Assembly: GCA_002844335.1 (NCBI GenBank)
Contig: CP019154.1
Coordinates: 1,178,001 to 1,242,000, forward strand
Reading direction: 5' to 3'
Length of the DNA stretch: 64,000 nucleotides
Origin: Haloarcula taiwanensis
GTDB lineage: Archaea > Halobacteriota > Halobacteria > Halobacteriales > Haloarculaceae
The position numbers were made by a program, and so were the translations under genes. The notes below the pieces were generated by a model. That model was not told the origin of the DNA, did not search any database, and saw nothing but the letters and a program-made list of their open reading frames with translations. Positions within the stretch are counted from its first letter, which is position 1; each line of letters opens with the position of its first letter. Of the stretch, positions 45,699-55,360 are shown one piece after another.

Positions 45699-46199
45699 TC
45701 AGACCTCTCGACGGCGCCCTTTCGGCACCTGTGACCTGAGTTCGCCGTAGACGTACAGGCCGACGCCGGCCGGTTCAGCCTCACCGGCGAGATCGTGAGT
45801 GACGACGAGATATCCCCAGTCGCCGTCCCAGTCGAGTTCCCGGTCCTCGCCGGCCACGAACGCTCGGGCGGCGTCCTCATCGAGGTGGATGACGTTCTTC
45901 GAGGCGCGGTCGCCGAACCGCTGGACGGCCTCCAGCGTCGGTTTCCAGTGTTCCTGGCGCGTCCGCAGGAACGTCATCCCAAGCCCCTCGATGTCCACCG
46001 GTGACGGCGGGCGACCCCGATACAGCCACAGTTTGCCAGCGCCGCGTTCCCAGAAGGAGTACCCCTCGAAGGTCTCCGCCGGGACGCCAAAGCGGTCCTG
46101 CCAGAACTCGAGCACTTCCTCGCGGGTCGCCTGCTCGGGGTCCTCGCGCTCGGCGTCCGTCTCGGGGAGTCGCGTGAACTCCGTGCTCCCGTCGCTCAT
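45699..46199 (-). CDS. Conserved PUA-like small protein coupled to the RNA methyltransferase
   Basis: A 166-residue protein starting at the ATG at 46199, whose ATGA overlaps the end of the methyltransferase gene. It begins TREEVLEFWQDRFGVPAETFEGYSFWERGAGKLWLYRG and ends GVGLYVYGELRSQVPKGRRR, the pattern of an N-terminal pre-PUA plus PUA-like RNA-binding module seen in partners of archaeal NSUN enzymes. It probably binds the same RNA substrate as the upstream enzyme. The family assignment is by resemblance and context, and the exact role is unknown. Confidence 0.75.
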   Translation of the reverse strand: MSDGSTEFTRLPETDAEREDPEQATREEVLEFWQDRFGVPAETFEGYSFWERGAGKLWLYRGRPPSPVDIEGLGMTFLRTRQEHWKPTLEAVQRFGDRASKNVIHLDEDAARAFVAGEDRELDWDGDWGYLVVTHDLAGEAEPAGVGLYVYGELRSQVPKGRRREV

Positions 46200-47107
46200 T
46201 CCGCTCGCACCTCCAGTTTCGCACAGAAGAACCCGCCCGTATCGTTGTGATGCGGATAGATGCGCTTGGCGTTTGCCACGCGGGGGTCGAAGCGCTCGTC
46301 CTGCCACTCGGTGATGCCCGGAGCGTGGTCCAGTGGGAGGTCGTACTCGACGATTTCACAGGCCACCTCGTCGAGCACGTAGTCCAGCACGGCCTCGTTT
46401 TCCTCCGGAGCGAACGTGCAGGTGGAGTAGACGACGGTGCCGCCCGGCTTGGTCACCTCGACGGCCCGCTTGAGGATGCCTTTCTGAACACCGGAGATGC
46501 CTTCGACGTGCGAGAGCGACCAGTCCGCCAGCGTGTCGGGGTTCTTTCGGATGGTCCCCTCACAGGAGCAGGGCACGTCGACGAGCGCGCGGTCGTACCC
46601 CTCGCCGCCGAAGGGCTTGAGCGAGTGGTTGCGGCCGTCCTCGTGGGTGACGGCGACCGTCGTCGCGCCCAGCCGCTCGGTGTTCGTCCGCAGCGCCGAG
46701 ATGCGCCCGAGGTTGTTGTCGGTCGCGACGACCTCGCCGGTGTCGTCCATCAGCGCGGCGAGCTGGGTCGTCTTGCTGCCCGGCGCGGCACAGGCGTCCC
46801 AGACCCGGTCGCCGGGCTGCGGGTCCAGTACGGTCGCCGGAATCGCCGACACCTCTTCCTGGCCGTGAATCCAGCCGTGGAAGTACGGCCAGTTCGCGCC
46901 GGGAGAGTCATCGGGCAGGACGAACAGGCCGTCGTGCCAGTCGACGGGGTCGTGGGCGATGTCCGTGTCGGCGAGCGCCGTCCGGACCCGCTCGACGGTT
47001 GCTTTGATGGTGTTGACCCGAACGGCCGACGGCAGCGGGCGTTCACACGCGTCGATGAACGCCTCGAAGTCGTCGATGATGGGTCGGTAGCGGTCGAGTG
47101 GTTCCAT
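46196..47107 (-). CDS. NOL1/NOP2/Sun-family RNA cytosine-5 methyltransferase
   Basis: A 303-residue SAM-dependent enzyme. The SAM loop lies in WDACAAPGSKTTQLAAL, motif IV is VDVPCSCEGT with the release Cys, and motif VI is YSTCTFAPEENEAV with the catalytic Cys in TCT. The start at the ATG at 47107 (MEPLDRYRPIIDDFEAF) suits the family; the frame is open 36 codons further upstream, across the promoter of the divergent PAC2 gene. It methylates C5 of cytosine in tRNA or rRNA; which one cannot be told. Confidence 0.92.
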   Translation of the reverse strand: MEPLDRYRPIIDDFEAFIDACERPLPSAVRVNTIKATVERVRTALADTDIAHDPVDWHDGLFVLPDDSPGANWPYFHGWIHGQEEVSAIPATVLDPQPGDRVWDACAAPGSKTTQLAALMDDTGEVVATDNNLGRISALRTNTERLGATTVAVTHEDGRNHSLKPFGGEGYDRALVDVPCSCEGTIRKNPDTLADWSLSHVEGISGVQKGILKRAVEVTKPGGTVVYSTCTFAPEENEAVLDYVLDEVACEIVEYDLPLDHAPGITEWQDERFDPRVANAKRIYPHHNDTGGFFCAKLEVRAE

Positions 47108-47194
47108 TGCCCGGCGTTCGCTGGCGGTCGGTTTGTGGGTTTCGAACGGCACCGGCCCATGGCTTTCAAGCCGTCGGCGGACGATACCCAAGGT

Positions 47195-47932
47195 ATGGCA
47201 CACATACAGGTCCACCGCGACGACATTTCTCTCGACTCACCGACATTGATCGAGGGACTCCCGGGCGTGGGGCTCGTCGGCAAGATCGCCGCTGACCACC
47301 TTGTCGATGTCTACGACATGGAGTACTACGCGTCGGCCCACTGTGAGGGGTTGCCAGAAATCGCCGTGTACGAAACGGACGACCCAGACGTTCGCCCGCC
47401 GGTCCGGCTGTACGCGGACGAGGACCGCGACCTGCTTGTCCTCCAGAGCGATGCCCCGATCTCCCCGTCCGGCGCGAAGGAGTTCGCCGGCTGTATGGTC
47501 AGCTGGTTCGAGGCTAACGACGCGACGCCGGTCTATCTCAGCGGCCGTCCGGCCGAGAAAGACGGGGTTCCGGGCGTGTACGGCATCTCGACGGGCGACG
47601 GGGCGAGGCTGCTCGCCGAGGCGGAGGTAACTCCGCCCTCTGAGAACGGCGCGATCACTGGGCCGACCGGCGCGCTGGTCCACGAGTCACAGCGAATCGG
47701 CCTGACGAGTGTCGGACTCATCGTCGAAGCCGACCAGCAGTTCCCCGACCCGGAAGCGGCGCGGGCGCTGCTCCAGACGGGCCTCAGTCCGCTAGCTGAC
47801 TTCGAAATCGACACCGAGGCGCTGGTCGAGCAGGCTGAAGAAATCGGGCGCGCCAAGGCACAGCTGGCACAGCAACTACAGGAGAATCAAGAGGAGAGTA
47901 CGAGCGCGCGACCGCTCGGGATGTATCAGTAA
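47195..47932 (+). CDS. PAC2-family (proteasome assembly chaperone-like) protein
   Basis: A 245-residue protein that begins SPTLIEGLPGVGLVGKIAADHLVDV, the hallmark of the archaeal PAC2 family. GVYGISTGDGARLLAEA and GPTGALVHESQRIGL follow in order, and the C-terminus is a charged helix (EEIGRAKAQLAQQLQ). The ATG at 47195 is placed just before the conserved start. The stop overlaps the SppA gene ATG (TAATG). Members are linked to proteasome assembly in eukaryotes; the archaeal role is not established. Confidence 0.88.
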   Translation: MAHIQVHRDDISLDSPTLIEGLPGVGLVGKIAADHLVDVYDMEYYASAHCEGLPEIAVYETDDPDVRPPVRLYADEDRDLLVLQSDAPISPSGAKEFAGCMVSWFEANDATPVYLSGRPAEKDGVPGVYGISTGDGARLLAEAEVTPPSENGAITGPTGALVHESQRIGLTSVGLIVEADQQFPDPEAARALLQTGLSPLADFEIDTEALVEQAEEIGRAKAQLAQQLQENQEESTSARPLGMYQ

Positions 47933-48927
47933 TGGCGGGCGCAGATGACATCGTTCGTGGGCTACTGGTCGTAATCGTCGTCGCTATCGGCACGGTTCTG
48001 GGATGGGTGCTGTTTGTCAGAACACCTGACAACCTCGCCCAGTTGCTCGGCGTCCTGCTGGTCGTCGCTGTCGCCGTCGCCACAGCCCGTATCGGCAGCA
48101 ACATCGCCAGCTCCCTCCTCCCGGTACACAACGTCGCGGAGGTCGCTGTCGAAGGGCCGATCAGCCGTGACGGCGGTAGCGGCATCACCAGCCCGCCGGT
48201 CGGTGCGTCGGCTGACGACATCGTCGAACAGATCGAACGGGCCGACGAGGACCGCGGCTCGAAGGCACTGCTCCTGAAGCTCAACACGCCGGGAGGCGAA
48301 ATCGTCCCCAGCGAGGACATCCGCATCGCCGCCGAGGAGTTCGACGGCCCGACCATCGCTTACGCGACGGACGTGTGTGCAAGCGGCGGCTACGACATCG
48401 CCGCCGGCTGTGACGAGCTGTGGGCGCGAGAGGGCTCTATCGTCGGGTCAATCGGCGTCGTCGGATCGCGGGTCAACGCCAAGGAACTGGCCGACCGGTT
48501 GGGCCTCTCTTACGAGCAGTTCACCGCCGGTGAGTACAAGGACGCCGGCGTGCCGCTGAAGGAGATGTCCGAGGACGAGCGCGAGTACCTGCAGGGTATC
48601 GTTGACGATTATTACGACCAGTTCATCGACACCGTGGCCGAGGGCCGCGAGATGGACACCGAGACGCTCAAAGCCACCGAGGCGCGTATCTTCCTCGGCG
48701 AGGAAGCGGACGAGCGTGGACTCGTCGACCGACTCGGCACGCGAGACGATGTCGAGGCGAGTCTGGAACAACGGCTGGGCGAGGATGTGACGATCAAGGA
48801 GTACGAGCCTGAACGCGGACTTGCAGGGAAACTCCGCGGGGGCGCACAGCAGGTCGCCTTCGCCCTCGGTGCGGGTATCGCCGGCGTCGCCGACGGCGAT
48901 ATCGAAGGCCTCTCCTTCCGGCGATAG
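47932..48927 (+). CDS. sppA: Signal peptide peptidase SppA (S49 family)
   Basis: A 331-residue membrane protease. Two hydrophobic helices lie at about 8-28 and 36-52, followed by the S49 domain: ALLLKLNTPGGEIVPSEDI, the nucleophile Ser in DVCASGGYDIAAGCDE, GSIGVVGSRVNAKELADRLG, and the general-base Lys in GEYKDAGVP. Ser-Lys dyad members of this family cut residual signal peptides in the membrane. The length equals short-form archaeal SppA. It is translationally coupled to the PAC2 gene. Confidence 0.92.
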   Translation: MAGADDIVRGLLVVIVVAIGTVLGWVLFVRTPDNLAQLLGVLLVVAVAVATARIGSNIASSLLPVHNVAEVAVEGPISRDGGSGITSPPVGASADDIVEQIERADEDRGSKALLLKLNTPGGEIVPSEDIRIAAEEFDGPTIAYATDVCASGGYDIAAGCDELWAREGSIVGSIGVVGSRVNAKELADRLGLSYEQFTAGEYKDAGVPLKEMSEDEREYLQGIVDDYYDQFIDTVAEGREMDTETLKATEARIFLGEEADERGLVDRLGTRDDVEASLEQRLGEDVTIKEYEPERGLAGKLRGGAQQVAFALGAGIAGVADGDIEGLSFRR

Positions 48928-48967
48928 CTCGGGAGGTTTTTTATTCGGGGACCGCCTTCGCCGTAGT

Positions 48968-50089
48968 GTGACTACGCTGGTGGTGTGTATCGACAGAGAC
49001 AGTCCGGCTGCAGCGGCGTGTCCCGTCGTCGGCCGCGACGCCGTCGAGTCACTCATCACCCAGACGGGCGTCGTTGACCCGGAAGACAGCCGGGTCAACT
49101 GCCTCCTCGAAGGGCTCGCAGTCACCGATGAACTCGAAGCCGAGGGGTCCTCGCCGGTCCTCGCCGTCGTCGGTGGCGGGAGCGACAGCGTCGGCTCGGA
49201 CCGGGAGATAGCTAGCCAGATAGAGAGTCTGGTCGCCGAGCACGACCCCGACTCCGCGGTCGTCGTCGTCGACAGCGCCGACGACGAGCGGCTGGTTCCA
49301 ATCATCGAGAGCCGCGTTCAGGTCGACGCCGTCGACCGCGTCGTCGTCCGTCAGGCCCGCGACATCGAGTCGACGTACTACCTGCTCAAGCAGTTCCTGG
49401 CCGACGAGGAACTGCGAAAGACAGTGCTGGTCCCCGTGGGAATCATCATGCTCGCGTTCCCGCTGTTGCTCGTCGTCACCAGCCCGACCATCGCCGTCGG
49501 CGCTATCGCGGCCGCCGTCGGCGTGTTCCTCATCTACAAGGGACTGGGTATCGACGCGTACCTGTCGCGGCTTCCCGGCCAGACCCGGGAAGCGCTGTAT
49601 TCGGGACAGGTATCGCTCGTGACCTACGTCGTCGCCGCCGGGCTCTCGCTCGTCGGGGTCTTCGCCGGCGTGCTGGGCGTCTCCGCGGTCGGTGACATCA
49701 GTCCGTTCTTGCTTGCGAACCGTTTCGCCTTCGCGTCCGTCCCGTGGCTGACCGGCGCGGCGCTGGCCGCCTCGCTCGGTCGCCTGCTGGACGAACTCAT
49801 CCAGCAAGAGGGGGTTCGGAGCGCGTACGTGAATCTCCCGTTCGGTGCGGTCGCAGTCGGCCTCGTCGTTCGTGGTTTTTCTGCGTACTTCCTCGAACGC
49901 GGTGGCGTGTTCGAGCCGTTTCAGGTGCCGGAGACGAACCTCGGCATCGTACAGATTCAGGGGTTCTTGCTGGAGGCTGGCACCCGTCTCGCGCTATTCA
50001 TCCTCGCGGGTATCCTCATCAGTCTCGTTGGCGTCCGAGTGGCGACCTACGTCAGCCACACCGATATCGAAGACGAACTGGTGGAATAG
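48968..50089 (+). CDS. DUF373 family membrane protein
   Basis: A 373-residue protein beginning with GTG (TTLVVCIDRDSPA). A soluble N-terminal domain of about 150 residues contains VNCLLEGLAVTDEL and PVLAVVGGGSDSVGSDREIASQ. After the hinge DIESTYYLLKQFLADEELRK come six membrane helices (about 155-360), then a short acidic tail. This is the archaeal DUF373 layout; no function has been demonstrated. It runs in the same direction as sppA, 40 bp downstream. Confidence 0.88.
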   Translation: MTTLVVCIDRDSPAAAACPVVGRDAVESLITQTGVVDPEDSRVNCLLEGLAVTDELEAEGSSPVLAVVGGGSDSVGSDREIASQIESLVAEHDPDSAVVVVDSADDERLVPIIESRVQVDAVDRVVVRQARDIESTYYLLKQFLADEELRKTVLVPVGIIMLAFPLLLVVTSPTIAVGAIAAAVGVFLIYKGLGIDAYLSRLPGQTREALYSGQVSLVTYVVAAGLSLVGVFAGVLGVSAVGDISPFLLANRFAFASVPWLTGAALAASLGRLLDELIQQEGVRSAYVNLPFGAVAVGLVVRGFSAYFLERGGVFEPFQVPETNLGIVQIQGFLLEAGTRLALFILAGILISLVGVRVATYVSHTDIEDELVE

Positions 50090-50124
50090 ACAGCGATTTA
50101 CGCCGCCGACGGCTACCGGCGGCC

Positions 50125-50844
50125 ATGACAGACGGCGCGTGGGTTTCGCTGTTCTCCGGCGGCAAAGACTCCTCGTGGGCGCTGTACCGGGCACTGGAAC
50201 GAGGCCATCCCCTCGAACGCCTGGTGACGGTCCACCCGGACGGCGACTCGTACATGTACCACGTCCCGGCGACCCGGTTAGCCCGCCTGGCTGCCGAGAG
50301 TATCGGCATCCCACTGGTCGAGGTCGAGCCTGCCGATTTCGAGGCCGAGGACGTGTCCGACTCGGGCGAGCAGGGCGACGCCGAACTCGAACCGCTGGAA
50401 GCAGCACTGCGCGAACTCGACGATGAACTGGACGGCGGCATCACCGGTGTCACCGCCGGGGCTGTCGAGAGCGAGTACCAGACGACCCGCATCGAATCGA
50501 TGGCCGAACGACTCGAAGCCAACGTGTTCGCGCCGCTGTGGCAAGAGAACCCACGCGACCTCGCCGACGCGATGCTGGATGCCGGCTTCGAAATACAGAT
50601 TATCCGCGTGGCCGCCTACGGCCTCGACGAGTCCTGGCTGGGTCGCACGCTCGACGCCGACGCGCTCGACGAACTGGAATCGCTCAACGACGAGTACGGT
50701 GTCCACATCCTCGGGGAGGGCGGCGAGTTCGAGACGCTGGTCACCGACGGCCCGCACATGGACCGGCGAATCGAACTGGCGTACGAGACGGAGTGGGACG
50801 GCAGTCGGGGGACGCTCAAAATCGAAGACGCGTGGCTGGCGTAA
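50125..50844 (+). CDS. dph6: Diphthine-ammonia ligase-like ATP pyrophosphatase
   Basis: A 239-residue N-type ATP-PPase. The PP-loop SLFSGGKDSSWALY lies at the start. VTGVTAGAVESEYQTTRIESMAERL and FAPLWQENPRDL are typical of Dph6 (ATPBD4), as is GVHILGEGGEFETLVTDGP. Dph6 completes diphthamide on elongation factor 2 by amidating diphthine. The ATG at 50125 is the first in frame that gives a normal N-terminus. It lies 35 bp after the DUF373 gene on the same strand. Confidence 0.9.
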   Translation: MTDGAWVSLFSGGKDSSWALYRALERGHPLERLVTVHPDGDSYMYHVPATRLARLAAESIGIPLVEVEPADFEAEDVSDSGEQGDAELEPLEAALRELDDELDGGITGVTAGAVESEYQTTRIESMAERLEANVFAPLWQENPRDLADAMLDAGFEIQIIRVAAYGLDESWLGRTLDADALDELESLNDEYGVHILGEGGEFETLVTDGPHMDRRIELAYETEWDGSRGTLKIEDAWLA

Positions 50845-50872
50845 CTCACAGCGCCTGCAACATCGGTGGCTG

Positions 50873-51841
50873 TTAGCTCCCGTCCGTCAGCTGCGTGTGT
50901 GCACCGATGAGTGCGCCGGCGAGGTCTAAACTCTCGACCTGTGTCTCTCGGTCGATAATCGACTGGCGGATATCCGAATCGAGGATCATCGTGTCCGGGA
51001 ACACGATGGTGTTGTCGAGGCTTGAGTTGACGACCTCGGCTCCCGAGAGGACGTGGACGTTCGCTCCGAGCGTAGTGTTCTCGATGGTCGCGTCCTCCGC
51101 GACAACGCTGTCCCCGTCGAGTTCCCACGCGACGGCCTCCAGATAGCTTTCGGGCGTCCCGATGTCGTACCAGGCGTCGTCGAAGGTGAACGCACGGACC
51201 GGCCCGTCGTCGACGAGCCACTGGATGAACCAGCCGGGTTCGTCCGGATTGTTCCCGTCTTCGAGGTACTCGTCGAAACGAATCGCACCGGGCGGAAAGG
51301 CGTAGCAGGCAATCGAGACGAGGGTACTGGTGGGGTCGTCGGGCTTCTCCTGGAACTCCGTAACTTCCTCGCCGTCGAGTTCGATGAGACCGTAAGAGCT
51401 GGCCTTTTCTAGGGATCCGACATCGTAGGCGGCGAGCGTGGGGTCGTCGTACTGCTCGAAGTAATCGACGAACTCCGCGATGTCGAAGCTAATGAGGTTG
51501 TCGCCGGCAATGACCAGCAGGGCTTCATCGCCGAGTCCTTCCCGGTCGACCAGTTGGGCGAGTGCGCCGACGACGCCGAACTTCTCGTCCTCCTCGGCGG
51601 TTTCCTCGACGGTCAGGGACGGCTTCTCGAAGTTGCTCGCGGCGATGTGGTCCCGGAAGTCGTCGGCAAACCGCTGGTTCGTGCTGACAAACACGTCGGT
51701 AATGCGATCGTCCGCCTCTAACTCGCCGAGAATCCGGTCGATGACAGTCGTCTCACCGACAGGAAGCAGCATCTTGGGCCGGTGCTTGGTGACAGGCCAG
51801 AGTCGGGTGGCGTACCCGCCTGCAAGGACAATCGCTTTCAT
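50873..51841 (-). CDS. Sugar-1-phosphate nucleotidyltransferase with C-terminal beta-helix
   Basis: A 322-residue enzyme starting MKAIVLAGGYATRLWPVTKHRPKM (broken here only by the family pattern GGxxTRLxPxT and PK), then VIAGDNLISFDIAEFVDYF. The C-terminal 70 residues form hexapeptide-like repeats (VVAEDATIENTTLG, ANVHVLSGAEVVNSSL) of a left-handed beta-helix. It makes a nucleotide sugar (UDP- or dTDP-glucose type) for glycan synthesis. The start at 51841 is fixed by the conserved N-terminus; the frame is open 26 codons upstream without support. Confidence 0.9.
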   Translation of the reverse strand: MKAIVLAGGYATRLWPVTKHRPKMLLPVGETTVIDRILGELEADDRITDVFVSTNQRFADDFRDHIAASNFEKPSLTVEETAEEDEKFGVVGALAQLVDREGLGDEALLVIAGDNLISFDIAEFVDYFEQYDDPTLAAYDVGSLEKASSYGLIELDGEEVTEFQEKPDDPTSTLVSIACYAFPPGAIRFDEYLEDGNNPDEPGWFIQWLVDDGPVRAFTFDDAWYDIGTPESYLEAVAWELDGDSVVAEDATIENTTLGANVHVLSGAEVVNSSLDNTIVFPDTMILDSDIRQSIIDRETQVESLDLAGALIGAHTQLTDGS

Positions 51842-51925
51842 GTTCGAAAAGAGACAAGCAGAATACAAGTTCTTTTTCATCGGCTGGACCGCGGCACTTA
51901 TCGGTGCCCCGGAGTACAACCCCGT

Positions 51926-52567
51926 ATGACTGACGACGCCGACGGGCAGGGGACTGCGGATGCGAACCTCACGGAAAAGATCAACCAGACGAACGTCGAC
52001 GAGCGCATTTCCAGTCTGGAGGCGGCCTACGACGAGGTTCCGGTCACCGAGAAGACCTTCGAGCTATCACCTGACGAATATGCCGACGTGTTTACTGCGA
52101 CACGTGGCACTGGGTACTCCGGGAACAGCGTCGTGTTCGTCACCCGAGACGGCTCCAATTTTCCGGACCTAAGCCAGCAGATACCCGAGCAGGCTGCCGG
52201 CGACACCCGCGACCGGGTGCTGCTGGTGCTGGGGCGCGGCGCTGACATGTGGGCACTCCCGGGCGGCGGCAAGGGCGATGAGTACGAGTCAGTGCAAGGG
52301 ACAGCCATGCGCCGTGTCAACGAACAGACAGGGATCCGCTGTACGGTCACTGGAGTCGCGGAGGTCGTCCACTCCAAGTACTATCCGAACACCGATGCAC
52401 AGGGGTCGGTACATACGCTCGATATCTACCTCGAAGCGGAGTACAAGAAGGGGAGCCTCGACGTGGACGAGTCGGAACTCGTCGGCGCGGCGTGGTTCGC
52501 GGAGCCACCCGAGCGCCTGACGCCGGGAGCCGAGGAACGGTTTGCGGCCCTCCTCGACGACAAGTGA
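51926..52567 (+). CDS. NUDIX-fold protein with degenerate NUDIX box
   Basis: A 213-residue protein. About 80 N-terminal residues precede the NUDIX domain, which begins DRVLLVLGRGADMWALPGGGKG. The box continues with SVQGTAMRRVNEQTGIRC, where the usual REVxEE core has become RRVNEQ. Two of the metal-binding Glu are therefore missing, and classic hydrolase activity is doubtful. The remainder (HTLDIYLEAEYKKG, ELVGAAWFAEPPERL) is normal for the family. It is divergent from the sugar nucleotidyltransferase gene. Confidence 0.85.
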   Translation: MTDDADGQGTADANLTEKINQTNVDERISSLEAAYDEVPVTEKTFELSPDEYADVFTATRGTGYSGNSVVFVTRDGSNFPDLSQQIPEQAAGDTRDRVLLVLGRGADMWALPGGGKGDEYESVQGTAMRRVNEQTGIRCTVTGVAEVVHSKYYPNTDAQGSVHTLDIYLEAEYKKGSLDVDESELVGAAWFAEPPERLTPGAEERFAALLDDK

Positions 52568-52580
52568 GTATCGCAGGCGG

Positions 52581-52970
52581 TCAGTGCTCGACCAGTTCCA
52601 CGAGCACGCCGCCGGTCGACTTCGGATGGAGGAACGCCACGTCGTGGCCCCACGCGCCAGGTCGCGGTTCCTCGTCGATTCGGTCGATACCACAGTCACT
52701 GACAGTCTCCAGCGCGGCAGCAATGTCGTCTGTCGCTAGCGCCACGTGGTGGATGCCTGGACCGTTGCTGTCGAGGTATCTGGGAATCGCGCCGTCGGCG
52801 TCCGGCAGCGGCTCTAGCAGTTCGAAGTAGCCGTTGTCCATTTCCAGAAACGTCACGTGGAGGCCATCAAACGTCTCCTCGTGGACGACCGGTGTCCCGA
52901 AGGCGTCAGCGAACAGTTCTGCGAGCGGGTCGGCGTCATCCGTCGCGATGCCGGCGTGGTCGAATTGCAT
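52581..52970 (-). CDS. mce: Methylmalonyl-CoA epimerase
   Basis: A 129-residue VOC-fold enzyme. It starts MQFDHAGIATDDADPLAEL, with the metal-ligand His in FDHAGIA, and has GIHHVALATDDI with the second His and HPKSTGGVLVELVEH with the terminal Glu ligand. It interconverts (S)- and (R)-methylmalonyl-CoA. The mutase large-subunit gene lies 82 bp upstream on the same strand, so the pair works in propionyl-CoA or succinyl-CoA interconversion. Confidence 0.93.
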   Translation of the reverse strand: MQFDHAGIATDDADPLAELFADAFGTPVVHEETFDGLHVTFLEMDNGYFELLEPLPDADGAIPRYLDSNGPGIHHVALATDDIAAALETVSDCGIDRIDEEPRPGAWGHDVAFLHPKSTGGVLVELVEH

Positions 52971-53052
52971 GGACGGCCGTACACCGGGATAGCTTATAAT
53001 TCTGGGAGCATTGAGGGCTGGAAAGCAGGCTGAATCTACGTTTCGACCGATC

Positions 53053-54735
53053 TCACATCGACGAGCCGGGCTGGTATTCGCCGAACACGTCGCGGAACAC
53101 GTCACACACCTCGCCGGTCGTGGCGTACGCCTTTACCGCGTCGATGATATAGGGCATGACGTTCTCGTCGCCCTCGGCGGCGGCTCGGAGCGCGTCGAGT
53201 TTCGCCTCGACGGCCTCCTCGTCGCGTTCCTCCCGAACTGTGGCGACGTTGTCCTGCTGGGCCTGCTCGACGGCCTCGTCGACCTCCTCGATGTCTTGCT
53301 CGCCCTCTTCCTCGACCTGATACTCGTTGACGCCGACGATGATGCGCTCGCCCTCCTCCTGTTCGCGCTGGCGCTCGAAGGCCACGTCCTGAATCTGGCG
53401 CTGGACCCACTGCTCCTCGATGGAGCGGCGCATGCCGCCGCGCTCGTCGACCTCTTCGATGAGTTCGCGGGCCTCCGCTTCGAGTTCGTCGGTCAGCGAC
53501 TCGACGTAGTAGCTCCCGGCGAGCGGGTCGATGGTGTCCGCCGCGCCGGACTCGTGGGCGAGAATCTGCTGGGTCCGCAACGCCGTTCGGACGGACTCCT
53601 CGGTCGGCAGGCCGATAGCCTCGTCTTTGCCGTTGGTGTGGAGGCTCTGGGTCCCCCCGAGGACGGCCGCGAGCGCCTGGTAGGAGACCCGAACGACGTT
53701 ATTCTCGATCTGCTGGGCGGTCAGCGTTGATCCGGCGGTCTGAGTGTGGAACTTCAACTGTTTGGACTTCGGGTTCTGGGCGTCGAAGCGCTCGTCCATG
53801 ATTCTCGCCCAGAGGCGACGCGCCGCCCGGAACTTCGCCACCTCCTCGAAGATGTTGTTGTAGGAGGCAAAGAAGAACGATAGCTGGGGCGCGAACTCGT
53901 CCACATCGAGGCCGGCGTCGATGGCGGCTTCGACGTACTCTATGCCGTCGCCGAGGGTGAACGCGATCTCCTGCGCGGCCGTGGAGCCGGCCTCGCGGAT
54001 GTGATACCCTGAAATGGAGATGGTGTTGAACTTCGGCGTCTCGGCGGCGCAGAACTCGAAGATGTCGGTGATGAGCCGCATCGACGGCTCCGGCGGGTAG
54101 ATGAACGTGTTCCGGGCGATGTATTCTTTGAGGACGTCGTTCTGGATGGTCCCGCGAAGTTCCTCGCGGTCGACGCCCTGCTTGTCGCCGACAGCGATGT
54201 ACATCGCCAAAAGCACCGATGCGGGAGCGTTGATGGTCATGCTCGTCGACACCTCGTCCAGCGGGATGCCGTCGAACACGGTCTCCATGTCGTCGAGTGA
54301 GTCGATAGCGACGCCGGTCTTGCCCACCTCGCCGGCGGCCATCGCGTGGTCGGAGTCGTAGCCCATCTGCGTCGGCAGGTCAAACGCCATCGACAGCCCG
54401 GTCTGGCCCTGATCGAGCAGGTAGTTGAACCGTTCGTTGGTCTCCGTCGCGGTCCCCATCCCAGCGTACTGGCGCATCGTCCAGAGTCGGCCCCGATAGC
54501 CGGTCGGATACACGCCGCGAGTGTATGGCTCCTGGCCGGGGAAGCCGATGTCCTCCTCGTAGTCGACATCGGAGATGTCTTCGGGGGTGTACAGACGGTC
54601 TACTTCGTGTCCCTCGGTGTCCGTGGTGAACGTCTCCTTACGTTCGCCAAAGCGGTCGACGGTGGGCTGGACGTCGTCTTCTTCCCACTGAGCCTTCGAC
54701 TCCCGTATCTCCGCCAGCTCGTCGGGGTCAAACAT
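53053..54735 (-). CDS. mcmA1: Methylmalonyl-CoA mutase, large (catalytic) subunit
   Basis: A 560-residue catalytic subunit. The signature [36 protein letters not shown] (positions 95-130, quoted in parts: [16 protein letters not shown] and [16 protein letters not shown]) is that of the substrate barrel. [40 protein letters not shown] and [12 protein letters not shown] follow. The B12-binding domain is not fused, so a separate small subunit must be encoded elsewhere, as is usual in archaea. I start at the ATG at 54735 ([13 protein letters not shown]). Confidence 0.93.
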   Translation of the reverse strand: MFDPDELAEIRESKAQWEEDDVQPTVDRFGERKETFTTDTEGHEVDRLYTPEDISDVDYEEDIGFPGQEPYTRGVYPTGYRGRLWTMRQYAGMGTATETNERFNYLLDQGQTGLSMAFDLPTQMGYDSDHAMAAGEVGKTGVAIDSLDDMETVFDGIPLDEVSTSMTINAPASVLLAMYIAVGDKQGVDREELRGTIQNDVLKEYIARNTFIYPPEPSMRLITDIFEFCAAETPKFNTISISGYHIREAGSTAAQEIAFTLGDGIEYVEAAIDAGLDVDEFAPQLSFFFASYNNIFEEVAKFRAARRLWARIMDERFDAQNPKSKQLKFHTQTAGSTLTAQQIENNVVRVSYQALAAVLGGTQSLHTNGKDEAIGLPTEESVRTALRTQQILAHESGAADTIDPLAGSYYVESLTDELEAEARELIEEVDERGGMRRSIEEQWVQRQIQDVAFERQREQEEGERIIVGVNEYQVEEEGEQDIEEVDEAVEQAQQDNVATVREERDEEAVEAKLDALRAAAEGDENVMPYIIDAVKAYATTGEVCDVFRDVFGEYQPGSSM

Positions 54736-54864
54736 GGGCGGACTGTCGGACGGCGGAGGCTTAAGGGTTCTTAAATCCTTCACGGTTTGTAATACATCTC
54801 CTGCGGCGATCCACGGCGGGGTGTTCCGAGGTGGGTTTATATCGTCGTCATCTACCGAGGACGT

Positions 54865-55338
54865 ATGCCAATCGAACCGGGTGACGGTGTCACCATCGAA
54901 TACGTCGGCCGCTTCGAGGACGGGGACGTCTTCGATACGTCACGTCCCGAAGTCGCCAGAGAGCACGGCCTTATCGAGGCACAGGGCGTCGACGCGAGCG
55001 AGTACGCACCGCTTTCATTCACTGTCGGTGCAGGAGAGATCATCGAGGGGATCGACGAGGCGCTCGTCGGCATGGCTGCGGGCGAGGAAGCAACTGTCAC
55101 AGTCCCCCCGGAGAAGGCCTACGGTGAGTTTCAGCCCGACCGCGTCCGCGAGTACGACCCCGACACGTTCGAGGGCATGGTGGGAAAAGAGCCCGACGTC
55201 GGAATCCATGTCGAGGCCGAAAACGGGCTTCACGGAGACGTGACTGCTGTCCGAGACGACGTCGTCGAGGTGGACTTTAACCACGAGTTGGCCGGCAAGA
55301 CACTCGTGTTCGACATCGAAATCGTCGACGTCAGATAA
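54865..55338 (+). CDS. FKBP-type peptidyl-prolyl isomerase, SlyD-like
   Basis: A 157-residue isomerase and chaperone. The FKBP half has [18 protein letters not shown] at the start, then [19 protein letters not shown] and [15 protein letters not shown]. An insert-in-flap type domain follows from about residue 85 ([16 protein letters not shown]), and the fold closes with [21 protein letters not shown]. No His-rich metal tail is present. It runs divergently from the mutase gene. Confidence 0.92.
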   Translation: MPIEPGDGVTIEYVGRFEDGDVFDTSRPEVAREHGLIEAQGVDASEYAPLSFTVGAGEIIEGIDEALVGMAAGEEATVTVPPEKAYGEFQPDRVREYDPDTFEGMVGKEPDVGIHVEAENGLHGDVTAVRDDVVEVDFNHELAGKTLVFDIEIVDVR

Positions 55339-55360
55339 GCCGTTCGTCGTGGGTAGCCGA

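Noticed and set aside
46247-47194. Upstream extension of the PAC2 gene frame, opposite the RNA methyltransferase
   Set aside because: The PAC2 family begins at the ATG at 47195. The upstream part is antisense to the methyltransferase and has no family resemblance.
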